Of a DNA stretch of 64,000 nt, positions 20,991-30,949 are shown in pieces. How positions within the stretch are numbered: the stretch's first letter is position 1; each line of letters begins with the position of its first letter. The notes beneath the pieces are model-generated. The model was not told the origin of the DNA. It saw only the letters and a program-made list of their open reading frames with translations, and made no database searches. The position numbers and the translations under genes were made by a program. Origin of the DNA: Asterella californica (Eukaryota; Streptophyta; Marchantiopsida; Marchantiales; Aytoniaceae); NCBI GenBank assembly GCA_036924285.1, contig JAYKYS010000017.1:229501-293500 (forward strand), read 5' to 3'.

Positions 20991-22103
20991 GTTGGAAAGG
21001 ACGCCCCTAACGGGTCTTCTCAAGATGGGAGCAGATGTCAACCTATCCTTGAGCTCTACAAAAGCTCGCTCTTGCTCATCTCCCCACTGCCACTCCTGGT
21101 CCACCTTCATCAGCTTGGTCAACGGCTTCGCAATTGCACTAAACCCTTTCACGTACCGACGATAAAAGTTCACCAAACCAACAAATGCCCGAACTCGACT
21201 CACATCTGTGGGGCGCGGGATACGTGCAATAGCCTCAACCTTCGTCTGTTGAACACCCAATCCACCTGGATAGATGGTGTGACCCAGATACTCTACCAAC
21301 TCCTGGAAGAACTTACACTTCCCAGGGTGTAACTTCAACCCATGAGCTCTCAACCTCTCAAACACATCCCGTAAGTGTCTCTCGTGCTCCTCTACTGTAG
21401 CACTATAGACTAAGATGTCGTCAATATAACATCTGACAAAATCCAATCCTGCTAGGATTCTGTCCATCACCCTTTGGAACTCAGCAGGGGCGTTCTTCAA
21501 CCCAAATGGTAAGAACCGCCACTGATACAAACAATCCTTGCCGTGAGAGTCAATTCCCCAGAATGCTGTCTTGGACTTATCTTCTTCTCTCACTGGCAAC
21601 TGATGATACCTTGCTCGAAGATCCAAAGTACTGAAGACCTTCACATGCCCCACTGTATCAAAGATCTCCTCAGGTGTCAGCATGGCATACTTATCGGACT
21701 TCGTCTGCCGATTGATAGGACGATAGTCCCCACACATCCGTCTATCCGTGTAGTTGCCATACATATCTTTCTTGGCTGGCATAACTGTGGCAGATGCATA
21801 CTCTCCATGCGACATCTCCATCAATCCAACCTCCAACAAGTCTTGAGTCCGACTCTGGATCAAGGCTCTCTCCATATCACTGTACCTGTAAGGACGTCGA
21901 AAGATTGGCGTGTCATTAGCCAAGTCGATCCGTATACCAGGTCCCTTCAAGGTACCCAAATCCTTCATACTGAAGGCAAAACAATTCCTGTAGCTCTTCA
22001 GGAATCTTTGGACTCTTCGTCTCTCCTCTCCTATAAGCTTGGGTCCAATCTCTGGCTCCCAAGTATCCTCTGTCACCATGCTAGAGGTAGAAGACGAAGT
22101 CAT
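20949..22103 (-). CDS. D1 reverse transcriptase
   Basis: 384 codons are open. Visible motifs in order: FRRPYRYSDMERALIQ, the fingers strand SATVMPAKKD, MCGDYRPINRQT, palm FSTLDLRARYHQLP with the first catalytic Asp at 161 (usually LDLRAGYHQ, so Gly to Arg here), FLPFGLKNAPAEFQRVMD, and the active-site turn CYIDDILVYS (Asp 228, 229). The thumb VRAFVGLVNFYRRYVKGFS follows. The catalytic aspartates are all kept. The start Met lies eight bases after a TAG at 22110-22112. The methyltransferase frame upstream is the same frame, so RT and methyltransferase were once one polyprotein. The last 18 residues are out of frame because of the shift near 20995. Confidence 0.92.
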   Translation of the reverse strand: MTSSSTSSMVTEDTWEPEIGPKLIGEERRRVQRFLKSYRNCFAFSMKDLGTLKGPGIRIDLANDTPIFRRPYRYSDMERALIQSRTQDLLEVGLMEMSHGEYASATVMPAKKDMYGNYTDRRMCGDYRPINRQTKSDKYAMLTPEEIFDTVGHVKVFSTLDLRARYHQLPVREEDKSKTAFWGIDSHGKDCLYQWRFLPFGLKNAPAEFQRVMDRILAGLDFVRCYIDDILVYSATVEEHERHLRDVFERLRAHGLKLHPGKCKFFQELVEYLGHTIYPGGLGVQQTKVEAIARIPRPTDVSRVRAFVGLVNFYRRYVKGFSAIAKPLTKLMKVDQEWQWGDEQERAFVELKDRLTSAPILRRPVRGVLSNCTQIGVCWDLEQC

Positions 22104-22109
22104 TGACTG

Positions 22110-23501
22110 CTATCTTGCAGCCTCTGGAGCAGTTTCCTTCTGCTCACCACCAACAACCTCCACCGCTACTGTGCGTAAAACTTCTGCAGTTCTAGCTGCA
22201 AGCTCCACATTCTCTCCTATGACATCCCATGATGTCCAAGGATGACGAACTCCACGTGCCTCGCCCCCAGCCTTTGCCTCCACCGACCCGGTAGGCAAAG
22301 AGCTCAAGAGTGCTCGAGCAGTAACACCCGTCGATCGCATCCGACGCTGCTCAGCCAATCCAAGGCTAACAATCCATGTCAAGCAATTCAAGTCCATTGC
22401 TTGACCCAATACTTGACGACATGAAGCCTCCGACACCGAAGCTACTGCCGTCGTACCCGTAGTGAAACCCATCGCTCGCTCTCTCTCATCGGCATTGGGC
22501 TCCACCAACTGCTGTAATTGAGCATCCCACACAAGCCCAGGTCCTCCATCTCTGTAAGCATGTGACGCTGGAAAGCTTACCAAAGTGGATAATGCTACCA
22601 TGGGCCGTCCCACTAGGTTCACCACTGCCATGGGTGACCTATCGACGACTCTCACTACTTGAGATCGTCATCCTGCATCCAAGATGCTATCAACCGTGAG
22701 GTGCGCTGGTCGTCTCACTCCATCGTGTGCGCGCTTAAGCACCTCTCTCGGTAACAAGTTCGTCCACCACAACCGTGGACGATGTGCACGAGATCCCACT
22801 CTCGCTGCATCCAACAACACTGCTGGTCCAACCCAAGACCGCACTTGGTGCACACTCGTCATCATCTGTGTACGAGCATCACCCAACAAAAGAACGTTCT
22901 CCAAGATGTACACCGGAGAATCCACCTGATGCATCTGGAGATGTCGTAGGATCCGTAACATCTCCTAGAACATCCTAGATCGCGGGTCATGTAAACCCTG
23001 ACCTCTCCCTGCACGCGTGTGACCTTGACATGACCATCCGGCTATCACCAAGTGAATGGTGCCCACAAACGTAAGATCCTGCACCCCCAGCAGCGAAATA
23101 TCCGACGGTAATGCTTGCTGGGCAGCAACTCGGGATATCTCTGCACCAAACGTGCCACATGTCGCAATGAGATGCGCCTCGCAATCTCATCTCTCTCCAC
23201 ATACAAGTATCGCTGTACTTGTATACCTGCCTGCAATACCGCAGCCAAACCTGTGCTGATCCCTCCAAACAGCTCCAGCACACATACACCCTCCTCTGGA
23301 TACTCCCACACAATGGGAGTCGTATCCAACGGTTATAAGGTCACAGGGCCAGTAGCAGGAACAATTTTCCTCTACTGGTGGTACAAAGGCTTCACTCCAA
23401 GCCTGCTGCACCAACTGATCAGCATACTGCTGCAACTCTCCACTCGAACTCCAGAGTGGAACATCCAAGGCAGATGGTACTAACGTAGACATGCTAGGCA
23501 T
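22110..23501 (-). pseudogene. D1 C5-cytosine DNA methyltransferase domain in Pol
   Basis: Between protease and RT lies a complete-looking DNA methyltransferase, broken by a one-base gain near 23330, a one-base loss near 23112 and stops at 22965-22967 (TAG) and 22668-22670 (TGA). Motif I: LELFGGISTG (about 23249-23278), the AdoMet-binding loop. Motif IV: IAGWSCQGHTRAG, with the catalytic Cys codon at 23028-23030. Motif VI: ILENV (22893-22904). Motif VIII: AHRPRLWW. Motif IX region: ERERAMGF. Motif X: LGQAMDLNCLTWIV. The order I to X is the canonical one, not the rearranged order of plant DRM enzymes. The domain would transfer a methyl group from AdoMet to cytosine C5. Conservation of every motif around the breaks shows that it was selected as a working enzyme until recently. 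Confidence 0.9.
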
Positions 23502-24081
23502 GTCCTCACCTCCTCATAGATCGGAGTATCCTCCGCATGGGCATTATCCTCCAACAACTCGTCCGGCCAAGTGATGACCGAACTGAACCCTGCAACAGAT
23601 GCCATCGTTCCTAGTGTAGGCTCCGTCGTCCCAACTCTAGCACTGAACCGCACTGGTAAGCGGCTCACTCGTCCCTCACCGGACTGCCAACCTGGTCTGT
23701 AAGATGCTGTCTCTACCCAATAGTCAATCACGAACCCCATAGGGTACAACACAGCACCTCCCACCAATACATCATAAGACTCTACGGCTGTAACGATGGC
23801 CTTGGTCTTCACCATAGAGCCATCCGTGGGGTGATCTGGCCGAACTCTCACCGTCAACATCTCACGTGTCATGTGTAGAGCCGTACCTCCTGATCCCCCT
23901 AGAGATGTCTGCAACTGGAATGGACATCTCTCGATCTCGGACTTCTTCAGACCCAAACCAATACACGCCGCCTTTCTCAACATCAACGGTTGGGCTCTAG
24001 AGTCTAACAAGACCTTACTGGTAATAGGAATATCTGCGAAAACTCTTACCCATAGTTTAGAATTTCTTCGAAATTTTCTGC
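23480..24081 (-). pseudogene. D1 aspartic protease with altered active site (DSR)
   Basis: The stretch KVLLDSRAQPLMLRK places a retropepsin active site at the start of the domain, with the Gly of Asp-Ser-Gly replaced by Arg (GGA to AGA). Further on, SYDVLVGGAVLYPMGFVIDYW holds the hydrophobic-Gly motif that closes the fold (about residue 80 of the open frame 23480-24010). A frame break near 24085 separates it from the spacer upstream. In a working copy it would release Gag, methyltransferase, RT and integrase from the polyprotein. The acidic tail (ELLEDNAHAEDTP) leads into the methyltransferase linker. Confidence 0.78.
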
Positions 24082-25035
24082 TTATAGCACGACGCGAGGT
24101 CGATACACTTTCCTTGAAGGTGCCACCAAACAGAAGATACCACTTCTGTTGTCCAACAACACCACACCTGGTGCCAAACCAGCACGGTCAATCGCCGGCC
24201 TAGCTGGTAACTCATCTAACCTAGCAGCCGCCGCTTGCCAAGTACCACTGGTAGCTGTCCTGATCCTCGACTCCATGGACACATCTACCGCCTCTCGCTG
24301 AACTACTTCAGCACTAGAGGTAACTACATCCTCGCTCTCACTGAGCGTGGCCGCCAACTGGAACACTGGAGCCAAGTTGACTCCCAATGCTCTCATATCC
24401 GTGGCTGAGAATAGTGAGGCTCGCAAAACTGCTGTAGCCGCCCCCAACATCGGGTTTGACGTCGCATCCACAGACGTCGAAGGTGGACTCACATCACACC
24501 CACTCCTGGATGTCGATGCCTCCAACTCTACTGCACCATCAGTAGGCCGTTTAGGAACCATAGATGTGGTCCTCAATGCCTCCGATAACGTGAACGATTG
24601 GGGAAGCCTAGCCTGTCTACCAGCCTCTCCGCGTTGTGGATCCAACTCCACTGACGCACCTCGTGGCTTAGAGGCACGTACTGCACCTCTAGTCACTGCC
24701 GCAGATGCCTCAATCTGCGCCACACCAGCCATGAAGTCGAAGTCACCTCCTTCTCCTCCATAAGACGTAGAAGCCTTTGTTCCACCTGACCTCCGCTGAG
24801 CCATAGCCATACTAGCTATCCTCTGCTTCAACTGCTCAATCCGAGCAGCCTTACCTGCTTCTGACGTCGTAGCAGACGGTGGACCGACCGGTCCTCTCCC
24901 AGGTGCTGGACCTCTACCTCCAGCTCGATCACCACGGCCTCCCTGAGCTCCTCCGCCTCGTCCACGATCAGCCTTCTCTTGCCGCAACTCGGGATGGAGA
25001 TCAAAACAACGGTCACTACTTGTGTAGTCCATGAG
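24082..25035 (-). pseudogene. D1 low-complexity spacer between Gag knuckles and protease
   Basis: About 310 codons are open on the minus strand, beginning right after the telomere repeats. The first residues that make sense are RCFDLHPELRQEK, which complete a zinc knuckle started at 25069. A Gly/Arg/Pro-rich basic tract (GGGAQGGRGDRAGGRG) and then a long Ala/Ser/Thr/Glu-rich region follow, ending in VVLLDNRSGIFCLV. I recognise no catalytic domain. The position and composition fit the nucleocapsid-to-protease linker of large gypsy Gag-Pol proteins, with the basic part likely binding RNA. The Met at 25030-25032 is not a real start. Confidence 0.7.
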
Positions 25036-25068
25036 TTTAGGGTTTAGGGTTAGGGTTTAGGGTTTAGG
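25036..25068. repeat. Telomere-type repeat inserted in D1 gag
   Basis: On the plus strand the run is TTTAGGG, TTTAGGG, TTAGGG, TTTAGGG, TTTAGG. It interrupts the coding strand exactly between CEHCGRPK and CFDLHPELR, which together make a zinc knuckle. The repeats introduce a stop directly after the Gly-Arg-Pro-Lys-Pro codons. This is an insertion into an existing gene, not a chromosome end. Confidence 0.92.
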
Positions 25069-25935
25069 TCGTCCGCAATGCTCACATTGCCTAGGTACTG
25101 CTGGAGACGTCCCTGATGTCCCTGACGTCTCATAACCTCTTCTCTGTGGACAGTCCCTCTGCTGATGAGGACCATCACACGTCCAGCAATGACCCGCTTG
25201 CTGCTGACTAGAGAAGGACGGCATGGGCTTCTGTCCACCAGATCCTCCTACACCTCCCTGCGATCGTGACTGCTCTGCACGATCCTTACCACCACCACCA
25301 CCACGCTGTTGCGTAGCCTGTGATCCTCGAGAAGAGGTGGTCGCTCCATGTGGTGTCTCCTTGCTGAACCCAGCAACCACCACCCTCTCCTCCACCATGT
25401 TGAGCTCAATCCGCTCAGCCAGACTAAAGACAACCGCCAACGTCGGAGCGGTATCTCTAAGAAGAGTAGCATCTCTAACTCTCCTACGCAGCTCCCGGTC
25501 TAGTATCCCATACCAGAACTGGACTGCCTGTGCTTCCGTCACCCCTTGGATAACGCTGATCAACCGCCTCATGCGAGTAAACGCCTTGCGTAGGCTCTCT
25601 CCAGTCTTCCGCTGAAACTCCTACAGACTCCTCAACTTGTCGGTCCGCACACCCTGATAGTTCTTCCTCAAACATTGGAAGAACTGGACCACAGGGTTAA
25701 CCGTCTGACTCGTCCTCTGGAACAACCGACGGCAATGGTGTAGGTAGTCGGTACCTCATCCCACTCCGTGTATACCCACTGTCCGAGAAGTCCCCACCAG
25801 AACCTCCCGAGAACTCCGTGATGAGAGAATCCCGCTAACACACTCCCCAACTGGAATGTCGCAATCCCCGTCACCACCGTAACCACCACTTGCCTAACCC
25901 CGCTCCTACTGAGCTCACCTATCTCCTACTAGGAC
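25069..25935 (-). pseudogene. D1 Gag with two zinc knuckles, degenerate
   Basis: The clearest part is 25069-25572: LISVIQGVTEAQAVQFWYGILDREL and LAERIELNMVEERVV are typical of the Retrotrans_gag capsid domain. A Gly/Gln-rich basic stretch follows, then knuckle 1 CWTCDGPHQQRDC (C-x2-C-x3-H-x4-C) and the first half of knuckle 2 (CEHCGR). Upstream, the frame contains a TAG at 25621-25623 (between RTDKLRSL and EFQRKTGESLRKAF) and a shift near 25720, before which a Pro-rich piece (LPTPLPSVVPEDES) is readable. Likely start is an ATG near 25933. Gag would assemble the particle and bind the genomic RNA. Confidence 0.8.
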
Positions 25936-26279
25936 GGTCAAGGTAAGGGCAACCTGTACCTGCCATCACCACAGGCAGCCTCTCACGGTCCGTTGGTGGT
26001 CACTCCAACCGCACCGTGAGAGAGACAAAGGTAGTCTGACTGGTCCGCAACTCCAGCCTCACTACCGATAGCACACTGGAGTGAACTCACTTCGGAAATC
26101 AAGCGCCAACACAAGCAAACGTGGCGCACAAACAGGAAGCGGAATATGGAGGGGTTCCAACCACAAGAAGTCCGAACGATAACCCTCCACACTCAAACAT
26201 TCACATAAAGAGAAACCCAGCCCCACCCGGACTGACGTCTCCTCGTCGGTGACCACATGTACAATATATGGTCACCAAT
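25936..26279 (-). promoter_or_regulatory. D1 leader and putative primer binding site
   Basis: About 340 bp between the 5' LTR and gag without a convincing ORF. Directly inside the LTR the minus strand reads ATTGGTGACCATATATTG (26262-26279), where the primer binding site is expected. I cannot assign the tRNA. A short inverted pair (ggtgaccacatg / tatggtcacc) surrounds this point and could form a hairpin near the priming site. Confidence 0.5.
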
Positions 26280-27919
26280 TGTTGTAACTGACACTGGAGG
26301 TCACTAACTAGATATCCACACCTCTAGTAGCTCCAAAAACATCCATGTGGTAGCTCTACTAGCTCACCCAAGACAACTGCCACCAACTGCCTACATACGC
26401 GTCTCTACGGTATAGGCAAACACTACCACAACTATAGCTTACCTCTAATACTATGGGGTCGCCCTACCACTCCTCTAGGAACGTGCGAGAAGGTCTCCTA
26501 CTACCTTAAACAAGTCCATAAGTACTTGCACGCATCCCTGTAGGACACCAAGAGCTATTGGTCTAGTGGTAAAGCCAAAGCTAAGACTACAAAGTCAGGA
26601 GTCCAGGTCCAGAAATAATGTTGGGATGGGTGACCAGCTGGTTTTACACTTCCCACACACTAGAACTTGGATACCTCTCTCACGCACGCCAGCAAGCTGG
26701 CTTGCGGCGAGCGCGGGCTCGGGCTCAGGCTCAGGCTCCGCCTCCGCACTCTCGCACTCCGCTCTCACGCCTCCGCACTCACGCACCTCTGCTCCTCGAA
26801 GCTTCTAAACGCCGCATAACGGGCACAACACACCAAAAGAGACTCGGATCCACCTCGAATTGCAGAAGATTGCACCAAAAGAGGCTCCAAAACAGCGAAA
26901 ACAGCTTGCGGGTGCACACGGGTGACCGAAATCTGACGTAAAACAGCAAGAACACCCAAATCCGACCCGAACACAACCACAACAGATTCGCGAATGCACA
27001 AGACACACTTCGCGAATGCACACACACACAACAAAACTCCTAAACTTGAGTTTCCACACGAAATTGCACCAAAATCTGACGTAACTAGCCTTTTGCACTT
27101 GCGGGTGTCACAGCAACGAACTTCGACATGCCATAACTTCTTCAATCCTTGGCCAAACTCCACGAAACTTGGTGCACTAGAATCGTCTCTCCAATGCGCT
27201 TCCAAAGAGCCCACTCCGGCCCGACATTGACAAGTATTTCAGCTGCCACGCCCAAACGCGCAATCCGGCTCCAACAACACACTTCAAGAACATTCCGCAA
27301 AATTTCTGCAGCGCTTCCGCATGACAGAAATCTCCACTCGACCCCAACAACAGCAAATCGATCTGCGACCAGCAATGTAGCACGGCACCCACACACCTCA
27401 ATCACGGCTCCACACAATCAAGCACGAACGACAACGCCCGAAGATACCAGCGGACGATTTCAGATTTCAGATCAGCGAGCTCTTACTGAACTCCGCCTCG
27501 ACCTGCACTCAGTTCTTTGAGTAATCTGTATAGAGAAATTACCATCTCCAACATCACAACAAGGACTACTCACAAACGGTCAAGCCAAATCCACTCTAAA
27601 CGCGAAGAGAATCCGGGTTACACTCAACTAGACTATCCACCATAGCCAGGAGCTTGAAGGCTCAACTCAAAGAACTAAGGCCTCCAAGCCCTACCTGCGA
27701 AGTTTACCCCTAGTGGGCTCTCCCACCAACTCGCCCTAACGGCACTAACGGCCTTACCGAGACGCGTCACTTCGCACTCGTCAACCTAGCCAAGGTGCCC
27801 AAACTGACGTGACAACTCTTGAAGACCGACAGTTCAGAGAGAACTAAAGTAGTGTCTTTTGAAAATAGATCGAGTAGCAAATACTCCTTTAACAATAATG
27901 TTGAGTCCTTCAGAAAAGT
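26280..27919 (-). repeat. D1 5' LTR, right edge missing
   Basis: The plus strand starts TGTTGTAACTGACAC at 26280, so the LTR ends ...TTACAACA on the coding strand, next to the leader. Inside are a GC-rich patch (26700-26800) and at 27493-27919 internal copy 3, almost identical to the pieces left of D1. The expected terminus (tgtgcatacacatcg...tgtatcaca) is not found to the right, so the LTR is cut after 27919. Several Cys-rich or Arg-rich frames here (26765-27417) are not credible genes. Confidence 0.6.
26552..26660 (+). other. Possible SINE-like segment with pol III box A
   Basis: The sequence attggtctagtggtaaagcc contains TGGTCTAGTGG, a full match to the tRNA-type box A consensus. About 60 bp later, gtccaggtccagaa is a weak box B. 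Just after it, gggatgggtgacc is identical to the conserved internal element of plant 5S rRNA genes. This mixture suggests a SINE head of tRNA or 5S origin inside the D LTR. No A-rich tail or target duplication was found. Confidence 0.3.
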
Positions 27920-28123
27920 GATCTCTCGAGACCTTACTTAACACCAATCCACCCCCATACGCATCAACCCCAAAAGGTTTTACTCCGGAGTCCATCAAAG
28001 CCTGAAAGGATTCTATACCTGACGTCTAGTGCCTGATGTACTGCAAATGGACCGATACTCGAGGCTACAGATGTTTGATGTTCTACAAAATGCCCAAAGG
28101 CTTTCTAGGCTACAACAAAGAGT

Positions 28124-29073
28124 TGTCACGTCAGTTTAGCACCTCGGCTAAGTTGGCCGAGTGCGGTGTGCTAATCTCGATAGGGTTAGTGCTTTTAGGA
28201 TGAGTTCTTGGGATAACGCACTAGGGGTATATTTCGCAGGAAGGGCTTGGAGGTTTTAGTTCTTCGAGTTGAGTCTTCAAGCTCATGACTATGATGGATA
28301 GTCTTGGTGAGTGCAATTTGGATTCTTTGATTTAGCTCGACTTTAGTATTTGTTTAGTGCCGGTTGGCATGGTGGAGTGAGTACATACCATTTATTACTC
28401 GACTCAATTCGCAAGGTCGGTTTGAGAGCTTTCAGGTCACGGATTTCTGCCGTTGGTATCCCCGTGTTTGCAGATCGTTGAAGTTTATCTTCGATTTGCA
28501 ATGCACGTGTGCGCGAAGTGGTTCTTTTTGATCGTGTGGTTGATCGCAAGAGCGGATTAGTGCTATTTGCACCTGTTCTTGGTCGAATTTGTGATGAGGT
28601 AGTGCGGAAGCGCTGCTGGAATTTCCCGTGAAAAGTTTTTGAGGTCAATTTGAGATCGGCAGAAATGCATCGGCAGACACCGGGTAGGCGTGAATAAGCA
28701 ATTTCTGGTGATGAGGAGTGTAGTAGGTGCACGCTAAGAAGACGAATCCAACACACAAAAAATCATCTGATTTGGTGAGAGATCGAAGGAGTTACAAGGA
28801 AGAGAAGGTCACGTGTGATAAAAAAATCTGACGTAATCCCGCCTGCGCGTGGATCCTTGTGGAGTGTGTTTCTGACCTCTGAAGTTGCTGATTTGGGATG
28901 TGTTTCCTTCCTGGGCGTCCTTCTTGTGTAGTTTGGCTCGAGTTTCTACTCTACTCCAAGCAGAGCGGAGCGAGAGTGTTGCGATGTTAGGAGGCGTTTA
29001 GAGACTTCGAGGAGCAAGGTGCGTGAGTGCGGGGCGTGAGAGCATAGTGCGAGAGTGCGGAGACGGAGGCGGA
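28124..29073 (+). repeat. Diverged D-type LTR in inverted orientation
   Basis: The reverse complement aligns with 26736-27830: the GC-rich patch (ctccgcctccg...ctcgaag...ctaaacgcc), the agcgcttccgca region, and the block from gactatccatcatag to actgacgtgacaactctt. Many substitutions and indels show an older copy than those of D1. Together with 26736-27919 it makes a large inverted repeat with a spacer of about 200 bp. The minus-strand open frame 28343-28756 lies inside it and is not supported as a gene. Confidence 0.7.
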
Positions 29074-30949
29074 GGTGTCAAACATGACGACGTGGCATCC
29101 GAGATTTTGACGAGGTCGAGCATTGACATGTCAAGATGTTGGCTATAATATCTTAGGATTTCTTCTTTACACCATTGTAGCATAAACGATTTCGTTCCTC
29201 AAGAAGATTTACACTAGTTACACTGTTCTAAGTTCTAAAATCTGACCAAACTCACAAACACGCTGGTTTTGTCCAAAAGTTCCTTCTAACCCACACAACC
29301 ACGTAGCTTCCAAACCCTCCAAAGGTGCTTTATAACATAATACACGACTACTACTTCAATTATAACACAAATGTACACTGAGAAGACAAAGAAAACGATT
29401 ACTAGTCCCTTGCTAGACTTCCAGTCTTCTCAAGTCACTTCCAGAAGTAAATATCGTCTTCTGGTGGTTCAACTCGATTGTTGACACCCTTAGAACACTA
29501 TCACTGTTAAGTAGATGTCATTTACTACTTCATACAACAAACTCCTGCCAAGAGGATGTTGCGCTTCTCAAGTCCAGTTGAGGCTTCCGGAGGCTCACAC
29601 CCTCTAGAATGACCCCTTCTAGACTTTTGAGTCTATAAGTCCCTATCACAAACTAAGAACTCACCGTACCACACAATGCAAATTACCCTTGCGGATGATC
29701 AACTGATTAGATCTGAGCATCATTGGATGCAACTTACATCCAATGATGCTCACACAAGACTTTTGTAACCGCGTAGAAGATAGAATGAAGATGAGAAGAT
29801 AATAGAAGAGAAGGGAAGAATATAAAATAATAAATGAGAGAGAAAGTGAGAAATAAATCTTCCGACATGCTTCTAGTCCGGATCCCGTCTAACAAGCCAT
29901 CCATGCTTGTAGTATTATGAGAGAGAAGACTAAACACATACTTACAATCCCACCGTCTTCTTGTTGAGGATGATGTCTTCTGATGTGGTAAGAAGCGATC
30001 CGTCAGCTTCTATGTACCTTAAGTTTTCCTCTCGAGGTCACATGGAGTTAATTATCATCCACTATCCCTTGACCAAATGGGCTTTTATAAGATTTCAAGT
30101 CTATGTCAATATTCTCATCGCCTAACTCCTTGGTTTCCTACTTGGTACTCAGGCAAGGTACTACAGATATAGCTTTTGGCTTCCTTTGTCCTCACCTTCT
30201 CTACTACTCTGTCACATGGAATCTAAACCTCACAAACAGTCCGCATGTGGAATCGAAGTACTCTATTGGATGAGATGAACTTTGACACTACACAACTTCT
30301 GACAATCACCGCCACTCAACAGGAAAAACTTCCCATGCACAATTGGGTATGAACTCGATGAAACCTAATCCCATAAGACATAGACAAAGTTTATGTAAAT
30401 AAGTAATTAGTCAAATCCCTAAGAAGAAGTTACATCAGCTTCTGGTAGCTACCCCTTCAGCTTCCTAACTCTACTCCTCGACACACCAGACTAAACAAGA
30501 CTACACGAGGATGCCGTTTCCGGTCTACTTCTTGTCTACTTCTGTCTATACTTCCGTGCTCCCTCTTGGGTGCGGATGTGTAGAGCATACTTTGCATGTG
30601 TGTGTGCAAAACCTAGACAAAAATCCCAGGTCTTATACTGTTCATGGGCATGGACGGACTAACAGCCGAACAAATTGCCTTCTAAACATAGGAGGGGACT
30701 CCCTCGAGCACAACCACAACCTAGAGGATGAAAAGATCCGTTGGAAGATGATCATCTCCTCCTTGGACTTTGATTTCCTCAATCTGGAAGTCCTTTCCTA
30801 TCCTTGCTCTAACCAACTCTGCCACATGGGCAGTGATCTAAAAATACAAAACTATAAACAACTAAGTCCAAATTTTCTAAAAGTTAGCGACGTATAAAAA
30901 GCTTTGGACCTAGCAAAATTCCTTACTTATTCTTGGACTTCAGGTGTGA
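29074..30949. other. Unrecognised sequence, no gene seen
   Basis: No open frame here resembles a known protein. The stretch contains a 16-bp-arm hairpin (29714-29752), many short words related to GAAGACTTCC/TTCCAGAAGAC, and a purine-rich run at 29764-29860. It may be LTR or leader sequence of an element I do not recognise. Confidence 0.4.
29714..29752. repeat. Perfect inverted repeat (16-bp arms, 7-nt loop)
   Basis: The arm tgagcatcattggatg and its exact reverse complement catccaatgatgctca flank caactta. No T-run or gene end is nearby that would make it a terminator. Confidence 0.9.

Noticed and set aside
26552..26625. tRNA gene
   Set aside because: Box A fits, but there is no cloverleaf, no convincing box B and no acceptor stem.
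26765..27417. Several overlapping Cys-rich minus-strand frames
   Set aside because: They lie in the D LTR, overlap each other in different frames, have no known motif and mirror plus-strand repeats.
28343..28756. 137-codon Arg/Ser-rich minus-strand frame
   Set aside because: It lies inside a diverged inverted LTR copy, and the matching region of the other copy does not keep the frame.
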